Position numbers and translations under genes: made by a program
DNA from: Chloroflexota bacterium
GTDB taxonomy: Bacteria; Chloroflexota; Dehalococcoidia; Lucifugimonadales; Australimonadaceae
Reading direction: 5' to 3'
Assembly: GCA_009838965.1 (NCBI GenBank)
Contig: VXQP01000081.1
Location: 72,014-136,013, forward strand
Length of the DNA stretch: 64,000 bases
Part shown: one piece after another, positions 1 through 10,042 of the stretch
How positions within the stretch are numbered: the first letter of the stretch is position 1
Layout of the letters: each line of letters opens with the position of its first letter
Notes under the pieces: generated by a model
The model's input: only the letters and a program-made list of their open reading frames with translations
Told to the model about the DNA's origin: nothing
The model's database searches: none

Positions 1-1
1 G

Positions 2-3000
2 GACCCACTCCAGAGGGCTGCGGCTGCTCAGCTCATGGGGGAGCGGGAGTACTCCCACACCAGAGCGTTGGAGGCATTGGTGCGAGCCCTGGCTACGGAT
101 GAGTCCGCCCGGGTCAGGGCGGCGGCGGCCTCAGCCTTGGGCAAGATCGGGCACAGCGTGGCGCTGCGTCCTCTGCTCGATGCCCGTTCCGATGACGGTT
201 CGGCTGTCGTCAGGAACGCGGCAGCCGAGGCCTTGGCCGGATGGGACCTCTCCGCCCTGCTGTCGACCCTCGCAAACGCGGCTGATCCGGCCCAGCGGGC
301 TGCGGCGGCCCAGCTCATGGGAGAGCGGGGGTACACGGAGGCGATACCGGCCTTGACGAGGGCCCTGGCCGATCCCGCTGAGGAAGTCCGCGATGTCGCC
401 CGGGAAGCCCTGGAGAGACTGGGCGCGGACGCGACTGAACCGGAGGGCAGCGAAGGCACCGACGGACAGGGCGGCGAGGGCGACGGCGGCACCGGACCAC
501 GGCTGTCGGCGGAGGACATCGCGTCGCTCGCCTGGGCAAACGAAGCGACCCGCGATGCCGCGCTCGAGGCCCTGGAGGAGCAGGGTGCCGATGTAACTCG
601 GTTGGAGAACGGCGGGGCGATCCTGAGACAGGGCGATGTCGAATACCACACCTCTGGGACGACGACGGCCCAGGCCTCACAGCCGCCCCACATCCCGGTC
701 ATGGATATAATCGGGGCCGCCCACACGGGCTACCTGCGGATGGCCACAGGGGACGTTTACGAGAGCGGTGGCTGGAGACAGTTGGACCCGGTGGGCATTC
801 CCTTCGCTGCTGGAGACGACATTCCAGGAGGGGTATGGGACCGGTACACGGCCGCCTCAGGCGGATTCGGCGCGGTCCCCTCGGAAAGGCGCACCTCCCG
901 GTCACTCTTCGGATTCCGCGATGAGGCGGTGCGCGTTGTTTCCGACCGCATCCGTGTCCTTCCTGTCGGGGAACTGGACGAGTTGCCGATCGGCATCATG
1001 CCCACGTCGCCCGACCTGCAGGAGACGGACGTCGACGGGGTCTACTATCCCTTCAGCGGCACTTTCTCGGCAGAAACTCCAGCGGCGAGCTACTCCTGGA
1101 ATTCCCGCGTCTCGTCGTTCTCCCAGAGCCAATACCGGGCCGCAGCCGCCGTCACTGACCCCACCTATACGCAGCTGCCCCCGGGCCTGCCCGACCGGAT
1201 CAGGCAACTCGCTGAGCGGATCACCCAGGCCCACGACTCTCCGTACGCCAAGGCAAGGGCACTGGAGCGGTACCTCAGCACCCAGCTCACCTACGAATAC
1301 GCCGACAGCTCCAACCCGACCGGGCCGTCCGTGGGGCAGGACCCGGTGGACTGGTTCCTCTTCGATACGCGCCGGGGCACGTGCGGACAGTTCAGTAGTG
1401 CGTTCGTCGTCTTGGCCCGCTCCGTGGGTATACCTGCCAGGGTGGTTTCGGGATGGGGGGGTGCGGCGACGCCCGGAAGGCAGACGGTCTATATGGACCA
1501 GGCGCACCAGTGGGCGGAGGTCGCGTTGGAGGGCATCGGCTGGGTCCGCTTCGAACCAACGGCACCGGGTGGCCCTCCGTCCCGGGCGGGCGACCCAGGC
1601 GCCGCAGCGGTTTGGCGCGGCCCCTCTGCCACGCTAACGAACATCACCCAGTGGCCATCGGAGATCCGGCGCCTGACGCCGTTCGTGGTGGGTGGAACAG
1701 TGCTCACGCCAGGCGGGGTGGGCGTCAGTGGGATGACGGTGGAGATCTACATCAACGAGACGAAGGAGCACGGCGGCACGAAGATCGGGACGACCACGTC
1801 CCGCTCCGGCCGCTTCGAAGCGGAGGTGCGGCTCCCGGCGGATATGGAGCTTGGCGGATACCAGCTCCTGGCCCGCGCCGTTGGGAACGACCGCTTCAAC
1901 GAGTCTTGGAGCGACCCCGACATCAAGGTCTTCTCCGGGAACAGGATCGAGCTGAGCGGCCCCGCGGAGGTCGCCTTGAATTCTTCAGCCCGATTCGAAG
2001 GAAGGCTGATCGAGGACGCCGGACAAGGAGTGGCCGGACGCGAGCTCGCGGTGACGTTCGATGGGAACGCGGCCCCGTCGGTGGTGACCGATGCGGTGGG
2101 CCGGTTCAGCTTCTCCGGGACTTTCTCGCGCCTTGGACAGCACTGGGTGGAGGTGAAGATCCAAGGAGAGGAGTTCCTGCTGGACAACACGGCCCGCCTG
2201 GAATTCGAGGTAGTCCGCCCGACGGAGGTCGAGATCCATGCACCTGCCTCGGTGGTGATAGGAGAGGAGTTCCTGGCGACGGGTCAACTGCGCGGGAGCG
2301 ACGGAGTCGCGCTTTCGGGGAGACGTGTCGGCGTAAGGGTCGGCCGCGGTACTGAGCAGTCGGTCACAACGGACGGGGAAGGCTGGTTCGAAGTTGCCGG
2401 CACGGTATCGACGGAAGGTGAGTTCGTCGTCAGCGCCAGATTCCGGGGCGAGGGGTCCGTGCTCGGTTCCAGCGGGACGGTTCGCTCTGCAGCCCTCCAC
2501 GCCGTGGCGCTGACGCTGGAGGGCCCGCTCCGGTTGGAGCGCGGTGAAGGAGCGACGTTCCAGGGCAGGGTTGCGTCGGACACGTTCTCGCCCACCGGAC
2601 AGGTCGAGTTGACCATAGAGGACGCCGGAGACGGGTGGCGCGCCGCCGCGAACGTCGGTGAGGACGGGACGTTCGAATACGAGCATCCCTCCTTCGACAA
2701 CACGGGCGCACACACGCTCACGGTCCGCTTTGCCGGAGGAGAGTTCGTCGAAGCCGCATCGGCCGATTTCGCCTTCGAGGTGCTGGAACCCACGATCCTG
2801 ACGCTCGACGGGCCCACGGTCGTTCGTGACGGCGAGGGATTCCGGCTCACCGGAACGCTGCGCGAGAGTGGCGGGAGCCCGGTCCCGAGCGCCGCCGTGC
2901 AGGTGGTGAGCGATGAGCCGCTCTCCCTGACGACCGACGCCGAGGGCAGGTTCGCGTGGGACGTTCAGGCGGCGTTCGACGAGGGCGCCGCACACGATCC

Positions 3001-4399
3001 GTATGAGTCCACGTTGAGCGTCGAGGTGGTGTTCGAGGATACGGAGCGGCTGGGTGCCAGCCGTGCCACCCTGGACGTTGCAGTCGGGCTTCCGCGGATC
3101 CTGGTGGAACCGCTGGAACCTGTGGCGCGTGGCAGCGAGGCGGTCCTCCGAGGGACCGTCCTGCTGGGGACCTATCCTGTGCCCGGCGCCGAACTGACCG
3201 TCGGCGCCCACATAGCCTTCAGGTCCAACGACGTTGGCACGTTCGTGCACATGTATCCGGTGGCCGGAGACGAGCCGCTGGGGGCCACCGAACTCGTGAT
3301 CGCTGCTCCGGCGCTGGATGCCAGCGTCACGACGCCCCTCGTGGTCAAGTCCGCCGCCAACCTCATCGTGACTCCGGTGGGCAAGGTGCGTCCCGGCGGC
3401 ACGACGTTGCTCCAGGCGGCGCTGCTGGACGACACCGGGGCCGGGATACCGCAGGCGGTCCTGCAGTCGAGCCAGGGCGTGGACGCCGTCACGGACGAGT
3501 CCGGAATCGCGATGCTGGAACTCACGGTACCGGAGCAGGAGGATCTGCAGGGCAGCCTCGTCGAGTTCACTTACCCCGGGGACGGCCTCCGCACGCCGCT
3601 CAGTGTGTCGTACTTCTGGGAGGGCGCCATCACCCCGGCCGGGTTCAACTGGCTCCTCTGGGTGGGGATACCCGGCCTCATCGCGCTGGCCGCAACTGCT
3701 GCGTATGCGGGTAGAAGGTTCAACGTGATGCCGCTGCCCGCGCTCATGCGCTGGAAGGGCGCGTCGACAGAACTCGAGCCGGATACGGCAGGCGAGGGTG
3801 ACGGGGGCGAGGACGACGCGGCCCTGGCGCCCCAGCCTGTCCAGCTGCGGATCGCGTTCCAGAAAGCGGCCCCGGACCTTGCCCACGTCTGGGGGATCGG
3901 TGAAGAGGTGCGCATCACCGTGAGCGTAGCCGACGAGGTAGGGCTCGCCATCGCCGGAGCCATCGTCGGCGTATCGGTAGGCGACGATGCCCCGCCGCAA
4001 CTGGCGGTCGTCGACAACGATGGAGCGTACGCCTTCAGCTGGAGCGGCGCTGAGCCGGGCGAGTACCCGGTGTCTGTGGAGTTCGGGGGCGATAGCGGCT
4101 ACCTGCCGTCCTCCGAGTCCCGGACCCTGCGGGTAGTGGTCTTCCGGGAGGAGATCGTTCGCCTGTACGGTGCTTTTCTGGACTGGGCGAAGGAGAGGGC
4201 CGCCGGTATAACGGAACAATCGACGCCGCGAGAGGTGGAAGTCCTTCTGGTGACCCAGGGACTCCCCATCCCCCAGAAGCCGCTCGACGAACTCATTTCC
4301 CGGTTCGAGGAAGCGGACTACAGCGAGCACCCGATCGTGCGCCGTCACTACGAAGCGATGTACCGCGCATGGAGCGCGGTGATGGAGGCCGGAGCGTGA
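2..4399 (+). CDS. HEAT-repeat / transglutaminase-like / Ig-like repeat membrane protein (5' truncated by window)
   Basis: Frame is open from base 2 (DPLQRAAAAQLMGERE...), so the ATG at 35 is probably internal. HEAT-like repeats at N-term; transglutaminase core RRGTCGQFSSAFVVLARSVGIPARVVSGW ... QAHQWAEVALEGIGWVRFEPT; many Ig-like beta repeats; one TM (FNWLLWVGIPGLIALAATAAYAG) near the C-term. Confidence 0.85.
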   Translation, partial: DPLQRAAAAQLMGEREYSHTRALEALVRALATDESARVRAAAASALGKIGHSVALRPLLDARSDDGSAVVRNAAAEALAGWDLSALLSTLANAADPAQRAAAAQLMGERGYTEAIPALTRALADPAEEVRDVAREALERLGADATEPEGSEGTDGQGGEGDGGTGPRLSAEDIASLAWANEATRDAALEALEEQGADVTRLENGGAILRQGDVEYHTSGTTTAQASQPPHIPVMDIIGAAHTGYLRMATGDVYESGGWRQLDPVGIPFAAGDDIPGGVWDRYTAASGGFGAVPSERRTSRSLFGFRDEAVRVVSDRIRVLPVGELDELPIGIMPTSPDLQETDVDGVYYPFSGTFSAETPAASYSWNSRVSSFSQSQYRAAAAVTDPTYTQLPPGLPDRIRQLAERITQAHDSPYAKARALERYLSTQLTYEYADSSNPTGPSVGQDPVDWFLFDTRRGTCGQFSSAFVVLARSVGIPARVVSGWGGAATPGRQTVYMDQAHQWAEVALEGIGWVRFEPTAPGGPPSRAGDPGAAAVWRGPSATLTNITQWPSEIRRLTPFVVGGTVLTPGGVGVSGMTVEIYINETKEHGGTKIGTTTSRSGRFEAEVRLPADMELGGYQLLARAVGNDRFNESWSDPDIKVFSGNRIELSGPAEVALNSSARFEGRLIEDAGQGVAGRELAVTFDGNAAPSVVTDAVGRFSFSGTFSRLGQHWVEVKIQGEEFLLDNTARLEFEVVRPTEVEIHAPASVVIGEEFLATGQLRGSDGVALSGRRVGVRVGRGTEQSVTTDGEGWFEVAGTVSTEGEFVVSARFRGEGSVLGSSGTVRSAALHAVALTLEGPLRLERGEGATFQGRVASDTFSPTGQVELTIEDAGDGWRAAANVGEDGTFEYEHPSFDNTGAHTLTVRFAGGEFVEAASADFAFEVLEPTILTLDGPTVVRDGEGFRLTGTLRESGGSPVPSAAVQVVSDEPLSLTTDAEGRFAWDVQAAFDEGAAHDPYESTLSVEVVFEDTERLGASRATLDVAVGLPRILVEPLEPVARGSEAVLRGTVLLGTYPVPGAELTVGAHIAFRSNDVGTFVHMYPVAGDEPLGATELVIAAPALDASVTTPLVVKSAANLIVTPVGKVRPGGTTLLQAALLDDTGAGIPQAVLQSSQGVDAVTDESGIAMLELTVPEQEDLQGSLVEFTYPGDGLRTPLSVSYFWEGAITPAGFNWLLWVGIPGLIALAATAAYAGRRFNVMPLPALMRWKGASTELEPDTAGEGDGGEDDAALAPQPVQLRIAFQKAAPDLAHVWGIGEEVRITVSVADEVGLAIAGAIVGVSVGDDAPPQLAVVDNDGAYAFSWSGAEPGEYPVSVEFGGDSGYLPSSESRTLRVVVFREEIVRLYGAFLDWAKERAAGITEQSTPREVEVLLVTQGLPIPQKPLDELISRFEEADYSEHPIVRRHYEAMYRAWSAVMEAGA

Positions 4400-6888
4400 A
4401 CGCCGCCCTCTCTGAACGCCCGGCACTGACGGCAGCACTCCTGGCAGGCGGCTCACTGGTGGCGCTTGCGTTGCTGTGGGGCACGGACAGCCTGCTCTCC
4501 CAGTTGGTGCGGCTGGACCTGAGCTTCCTGGCTCTGCCCGTGACGTTGTGCGGGGCCCTGCTGGCTCTCGGCAGGTTTGCCCTGTGGTTGCGCAACACGG
4601 AGTTCGCCGATCGCGTGACCCTGCGGGCGTGGACGCGCCGGGAGGCTGTGCGCCCGCTGCCGCTGGCTGCTGTGCTCCCGGTAGCTCATCGGGTGCTGAC
4701 GGACCTGGGCTGGACGGCGCTGGGGCTGGGACTGTTGTCGTCCGTATCGGCATTGCCGGGCGTGGTATCCGGGCACCCGTGGGCGCCGGACATCGCATCC
4801 CTGGCGCCATACCTGCGCGGTTTCGACTCGCTCGCAGTGTGGAGCATATTGCTCCTGGCTCCGTTCGTCGCCGCTAGGGCAGTTGCAGTGGTGCGCCCGC
4901 ACGTGGGGACGGTCGTCGGCTTCCCACGGACCCACCTGGGGGCTTTCGTTGCTGCCTACGCCCTCCTAGGGATAGACGGCGCGCTCTCCGCTGCCTTCGC
5001 CCTTGGTGGGGCATGGGCGTTGGTTGCGTCCAGCCTCGCGCTGGGATTGTCCTATGTCGCCTCGGCCATCCGGCGCGCCATGGCATTGAAGCCCGCAGAG
5101 CGCCTGCTGGACCTCCGCAAGGCGCTCCTCGTCACCGAGGTCGCATGGCTCGTTGCGTTGTGGGCAGCCGTCACTGCCTTGGCCCTCGCGGCGGAGAGCA
5201 CGTCCGCGAGCGCTGGGGCAGTGGGTCCAGACTCCGTGGACACATCGTACCTGGCAGTGCTTTACTCCCTGTCGGTTGTGCAGGTACTGGCTGCGTTACT
5301 CCCCTTTGCACTGGTTCACTTTGCCGGAGTGCTCCGGCCCAGTGTTGCCCGCATCCTGGGCACTCCCATCGGGCACCTCGCATTGCTGGCGGTCGTGTAC
5401 GTTGTGTTCTCCGGCAGCGGTGTGCTCTCGACGGCGTTTGCGGTTGACGTCTCCGGGATGCTCACTGCGCTCATCGCTGCATCAGTCCTCTCCTACGCGG
5501 CGATGGTGCTGCGCAACGTGGCGATGCTCGACGTCCCGGAGCGTTATGCGCTGCTGACGGCGAACGGATCGAGGGCACTGAACGCACTGGCCGTGGCCGC
5601 AGCGCTGGCGCTGGTCGTCGGGACTGCACTCGCGCACCTTCCTGTCGCCAACGCGGTGCTCCTGGACCGACCGGAAACGAGAGACCTCGGAGAAGACTTC
5701 CTGCCCTTCCTTGGAGGGTTCTACGAAGCCCGGCACTCCATCGCCTGGTTGTCGTTCACGGCAGTCGCGATGTTCCTCCTGCCGCGGGTACTGAGTGGGC
5801 AGCCCTTCCTGCGCTACCGGGCCATCCTATCCGCAGTGAGTTACTTTGCCGTGGGATGTTTCACTTGGCTTACGGCATCCGGCCTGTCCGCGTTCGGACA
5901 CGGCTTCACCTTTGGCGGCGCCATCACCGCGGCAGGCATGTTCTCCCTGGCGCTGGCCCGGTTGGCGCCGTACGCCTCCGCCTCCTCCAACCCCGCGGTG
6001 GCCGACATTGCCGGGTGGCTCGCAGCATCCCAGGTCCGTGGCTTCATGGCCGGGGCAGCCGTTGCCTTCTACGTGCTGCTGCTTCGACCCGTCGTCTACG
6101 AGATGCTGTGGCTTGCCGCCCTCTACGAGTACATCGCGCTGCTGGTCCTGCTCCTCGCCGTGCTCATGAACGTGGTCAACAGGATGCGCGTCGTCGCTAA
6201 TACACCGGAGGCTGCGGAGCCCGGTTGGGCCGACTGGTCTCATCACCGACAGGTCCTCGAAAGCAAGGCGGACCCGCGGGCCGCGTTGACCGACGTGATG
6301 CGACAGCGGTTCGTGGACCGCGGTGATTGGAGGCCCCTGTGGGTGTACCTGCTGGAACTGCTCTATCGAAGCGAGGCTTCCCTGGACGCCATGGTGGCTG
6401 TCTGCCGGTCCCTTCGCCGCGGGGCGGTCACGCCCTTGGCGTGGAACATCCTGGGCCGGAACCGCAGGGCGTCAACGAGAACAGCCGCTCTGGAACATGC
6501 CCTGGACACCGCGGGCTGGGCGCTGGCCTCTTCGACGCCGCAGCTCGAACTAGTAAGTGAGGAGGACGCGCGGAGAGCGGGCGCGCTATACATCGACAGA
6601 AGGACGGACCCGGAGCCTCTGGCCGTGGCCCTTATCGTCGCCCACTGCCAGAGGGGGGATGATCCTCAGGAGGCTGTTGACCGCTGGTTCTCGCTGTTGG
6701 ACACGCCGGACCCGTTTCTGGAGTGGCTCACTCGGCGGTGGGGCAGATCGGACACGAGGGTCGGAACTCCGCTGCGCCGCCAGGGCTTGGTCAATGAGGC
6801 GATCGCCTCGCTCTTCGAGGACGCGACGCCTCCGGAGGCTGTTCGGTCGAGAGGCCCGGCTGCGAGCTACGAGAGGAGCCTTCCGTGA
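4396..6888 (+). CDS. multi-pass integral membrane protein of the transglutaminase/MoxR operon
   Basis: Many hydrophobic helices; GTG at 4396 overlaps the upstream TGA (GTGA). The ORF track start at 4369 is an alternative. Confidence 0.75.
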   Translation: MNAALSERPALTAALLAGGSLVALALLWGTDSLLSQLVRLDLSFLALPVTLCGALLALGRFALWLRNTEFADRVTLRAWTRREAVRPLPLAAVLPVAHRVLTDLGWTALGLGLLSSVSALPGVVSGHPWAPDIASLAPYLRGFDSLAVWSILLLAPFVAARAVAVVRPHVGTVVGFPRTHLGAFVAAYALLGIDGALSAAFALGGAWALVASSLALGLSYVASAIRRAMALKPAERLLDLRKALLVTEVAWLVALWAAVTALALAAESTSASAGAVGPDSVDTSYLAVLYSLSVVQVLAALLPFALVHFAGVLRPSVARILGTPIGHLALLAVVYVVFSGSGVLSTAFAVDVSGMLTALIAASVLSYAAMVLRNVAMLDVPERYALLTANGSRALNALAVAAALALVVGTALAHLPVANAVLLDRPETRDLGEDFLPFLGGFYEARHSIAWLSFTAVAMFLLPRVLSGQPFLRYRAILSAVSYFAVGCFTWLTASGLSAFGHGFTFGGAITAAGMFSLALARLAPYASASSNPAVADIAGWLAASQVRGFMAGAAVAFYVLLLRPVVYEMLWLAALYEYIALLVLLLAVLMNVVNRMRVVANTPEAAEPGWADWSHHRQVLESKADPRAALTDVMRQRFVDRGDWRPLWVYLLELLYRSEASLDAMVAVCRSLRRGAVTPLAWNILGRNRRASTRTAALEHALDTAGWALASSTPQLELVSEEDARRAGALYIDRRTDPEPLAVALIVAHCQRGDDPQEAVDRWFSLLDTPDPFLEWLTRRWGRSDTRVGTPLRRQGLVNEAIASLFEDATPPEAVRSRGPAASYERSLP

Positions 6889-6996
6889 CCCATGGACGAA
6901 ACCGGGATGCGCGCGCACTGGCCTCATGATTACCTGTAAGGAGGATGGCTATGCTATTGAGAACGATGCTGATCGATGACGGGGCGGTGCCCACCT

Positions 6997-7968
6997 ATGA
7001 ATGAGAAAGAGCTGGAAGAGGCCCGTCTATCCTGCGAGCAGATTATCGACCGGGTCGCCGAAGCCTTCGTCGGCAATCGCTTGCTGCTGCGAAAGCTCCT
7101 CGCGGCGGCGTTGGCGAACGGCCACGTGCTCTTTGAAGACTTTCCCGGCCTGGGGAAGACGCTCCTGGCCAAGGTGTTCGCGCGGGCGATCGGAGGAGAC
7201 ACCAAGCGCGTTCAGTTCACGCCGGACCTGCTCCCGTCTGACATTCTGGGGATGAACGTGTGGAGGCAGAAGGACTCGACATTCCAGATGATGCCGGGCC
7301 CCGTGTTCACCAACGTGCTTCTGGCCGATGAGATCAACCGGGCCCCGCCGAAGACCCAGTCCGCCCTCCTGGAAGCCATGGAGGAGCGCCAGGTCACGAT
7401 CGACGGCGCGACGCTGCGCCTCGAGTTCCCCTTCGTGGTCATCGCAACGCAGAACCCCATCGAACAGGAGGGCACGTATCCACTTCCGGAAGCCCAGTTG
7501 GACCGCTTCCTGCTCAAGCTGTCCGCCGGATATCCGGCCAACGCGGCATTGGAGAACGACATTCTCCTGAGGCGCATCCATTGGCAGAAGGATGACCCCA
7601 CTGCGGACATTGAGCCGGCCGTCAACGTGCGCCGCTTCGTCGAACTGCAACGGTTCGTGGAGACCGGCGTCTACACTGACCGGCTCATCGTGGACTACAT
7701 CACGCAGTTGGTCAGACTCTCCCGCGAACACGCAAGGGTAGCGGTCGGCGTCAGTCCGAGAGGAGGTCTGGCCCTGCTCAGGGCATCACGGGCGATGGCC
7801 CTGATTCACGGCAGGGACTTCGTCGTTCCAGACGACGTCAAGCTACTGGTCCCTGACGTGCTCGCTCATCGCATCATTCTGAACATAGAGGACACGCTGG
7901 AGGGCGTTCGTGGCGGCCTCGTCGTCGAGGAGGTCCTGTCGCAGGTGCCCGTGCCCGGCGAGGCATGA
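6997..7968 (+). CDS. MoxR family AAA+ ATPase
   Basis: FEDFPGLGKTLLAKVFARAIGG (Walker A), LLADEINRAPPKTQSALLEAMEERQVTIDG (Walker B), ATQNPIEQEGTYPLPEAQLDRF. Confidence 0.96.
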   Translation: MNEKELEEARLSCEQIIDRVAEAFVGNRLLLRKLLAAALANGHVLFEDFPGLGKTLLAKVFARAIGGDTKRVQFTPDLLPSDILGMNVWRQKDSTFQMMPGPVFTNVLLADEINRAPPKTQSALLEAMEERQVTIDGATLRLEFPFVVIATQNPIEQEGTYPLPEAQLDRFLLKLSAGYPANAALENDILLRRIHWQKDDPTADIEPAVNVRRFVELQRFVETGVYTDRLIVDYITQLVRLSREHARVAVGVSPRGGLALLRASRAMALIHGRDFVVPDDVKLLVPDVLAHRIILNIEDTLEGVRGGLVVEEVLSQVPVPGEA

Positions 7969-7980
7969 GTTTGTGACGAA

Positions 7981-9312
7981 GTGAGGTACCAGCCGTCGCA
8001 ATTGAGTTGGATCGCCATCGCCCTGGTCCTCTTGGTGGCAGGGCTCATCCTGGGCAACCTCGTCCTGCTGGCCGGAGCGGTCTTCGTTCTGGTCTCAGCC
8101 CTGTTGTCCACGGCCATCCCCCCGCCGTCCGGCATAGCCGTGACCCGGAGCCTGGCGAAGGTCGCGTGCTGGGTTGGGGACACGTTGACCGTGGAGCGGC
8201 GGCTGACGGCCCGTCACGGTACTGGCGCGATCTTCGTGCATGATGATCTTCCTCCGGAGGCCCGGGTGGTGAGCGGAAGCAACCTGCGCGTCGTGTGGAA
8301 ATGGCCGGGGAGCAAGGCCGCGGACATCTCATACCGCGTGCAGTTCTCCAAGCGGGGACAGTACGCCCTACAGGAAACCGAGTGGGAATCCCGCGCACCG
8401 TTCGGCGTTGACCAGGGCGTGTCCGCTTCGTCCGGCCCCCCGTTCCAGGTCTCCGTGGTGCCCAGGATACGCAGCATCACCCGTCTGAACGCGGTCCGTG
8501 GCGTAGCCAGGCACGGCCGATACCTGGGCGACCTCTCCAGAACGGGAGCGGCCACGGACGAGTTCCGGGAACTCCGGCCCTACCAACCGGGCGACCCCTT
8601 CAAGCGCATCAACTGGAAGGCCAGCGCGCGGGGGATCAGGGCGGACAATCTCCCGCTGGTGAACGACGTTGAGCCGGAGACGAAGAAGGGAGTCTGGATC
8701 TTCCTGGATATGGCGGACTACATGGACGTGGGCGTGCCATTGTCCAATCCGTTGGAGAACACTGTGGAAGCGTCCGGCACGCTGGCACAGTACTACCTCG
8801 CACAGGGGTCAACGCTCGGCGCCTACGCCTACAACAGCTACGACGGCAGGGGCGAGTTGCTGACGCCCGAAGCAGGGAAACGCCAGTTCAACCGGCTCAT
8901 CCAGATGCTGGCCGGCCTGAAGCCGGGCCCGCCCGAGGAAGACCTGCTGCTGGCGGTGGAACGATGCAAGAGCTTCCTCCTCCGCCTGGAGCCGGCCGTG
9001 TATGTCATCACCCGGCTGGATGTCCACTACGACAGGCCCGGGGAAGCGCCGGGTTCTTTCGACCGCTTCAAGACGGCGATCACACGCCTTGCGTCGCTGG
9101 GGACGCTATCAGGCTGGAACAATCCTGTGCGAGTGGTGCACGTGGACCCTCAGGGGTCTCCTGAGGCGGCGCAGGGATTGGGGTTGACCAGATGGGAAAC
9201 AAGGTTGGTCGCCAAGGACCTTCGTGACGCGGGCGCGTCAGTCATCGAGTGGGAGCCCTCCCGGGAAGAGTTCACGTCAGTGTTGGTGCGACATGTCGAA
9301 GCCTATCGGTAG
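7981..9312 (+). CDS. DUF58 domain-containing protein
   Basis: EFRELRPYQPGDPFKRINWKASAR motif; adjacent to MoxR; GTG start. Confidence 0.93.
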   Translation: MRYQPSQLSWIAIALVLLVAGLILGNLVLLAGAVFVLVSALLSTAIPPPSGIAVTRSLAKVACWVGDTLTVERRLTARHGTGAIFVHDDLPPEARVVSGSNLRVVWKWPGSKAADISYRVQFSKRGQYALQETEWESRAPFGVDQGVSASSGPPFQVSVVPRIRSITRLNAVRGVARHGRYLGDLSRTGAATDEFRELRPYQPGDPFKRINWKASARGIRADNLPLVNDVEPETKKGVWIFLDMADYMDVGVPLSNPLENTVEASGTLAQYYLAQGSTLGAYAYNSYDGRGELLTPEAGKRQFNRLIQMLAGLKPGPPEEDLLLAVERCKSFLLRLEPAVYVITRLDVHYDRPGEAPGSFDRFKTAITRLASLGTLSGWNNPVRVVHVDPQGSPEAAQGLGLTRWETRLVAKDLRDAGASVIEWEPSREEFTSVLVRHVEAYR

Positions 9313-10042
9313 AGCGGACTGGCGCGATGGAAGCGCGAGGTCCGCTGCGGCGGAGTCGTTAGTGCTGTCCATCCTGCTGCTGCTCGCCGCCTACGTGTCT
9401 TGGGACATGGGCTTCGTTCTGAACGTGCGCGTGACCTCATGGGTGGAGAGGGCGGATGAGTTGGTGTTTCACTTCGTCCCCTGGCAACCCGTTCTGGCAG
9501 TAGGAGCGGGCCTCGCGGCGTATTGGGCGCTTCAGGCCTTGGGCCGCCACCGCCTCGCATTCTGGCTGATGGCGCTTGCGGTTGCCGTGCCTCACGTCCT
9601 GCCAGCCTGGTCCCACAACCGCATCGGATGGCATGAGCTACTGGAGTTCCAGGAAGGGCTCGTAGATGAGCGCTCCGTCTACGGGGACATGACACTCTTT
9701 GTCGTGTGCCTGGTCGGACTCGTTGCGCTGCACCGCCTCATCGGGATCAAGCGGCTGGAACGCCTGATGCGGTTGCAAGGGGTGGGCCCACTGGAGAGGC
9801 GCTCTATCATTACGTACGAGAACCTCATGCTCATTGGACTGATCGTAGCCGGGCTGCTGGTGGCTGGCCTGATGGTAATGGTTGCAGCAGTGTTGGAGAG
9901 GTACGACGGAGTATTGGGTGGGTCGTCCCTGGCCATAGCGATAGTCGGAGGAGGAGCGGCCCTCCTTTTCGCTCTCACACTCCTGCTCTGGTTCGGAGGC
10001 CGACGGGACGCTGACGAGGAAGGCTCGTCTGGCATAGCCTAG
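9293..10042 (+). CDS. small membrane protein of the MoxR-DUF58 cluster
   Basis: ATG 9293 overlaps the DUF58 gene end; several TM helices; co-directional. Confidence 0.7.
   Translation: MSKPIGRADWRDGSARSAAAESLVLSILLLLAAYVSWDMGFVLNVRVTSWVERADELVFHFVPWQPVLAVGAGLAAYWALQALGRHRLAFWLMALAVAVPHVLPAWSHNRIGWHELLEFQEGLVDERSVYGDMTLFVVCLVGLVALHRLIGIKRLERLMRLQGVGPLERRSIITYENLMLIGLIVAGLLVAGLMVMVAAVLERYDGVLGGSSLAIAIVGGGAALLFALTLLLWFGGRRDADEEGSSGIA

Noticed and set aside
1985-4810. 941-aa minus-strand ORF
   Set aside because: Antisense to the transglutaminase gene; Arg/Pro/His-rich low-information composition typical of GC-rich shadow ORFs.
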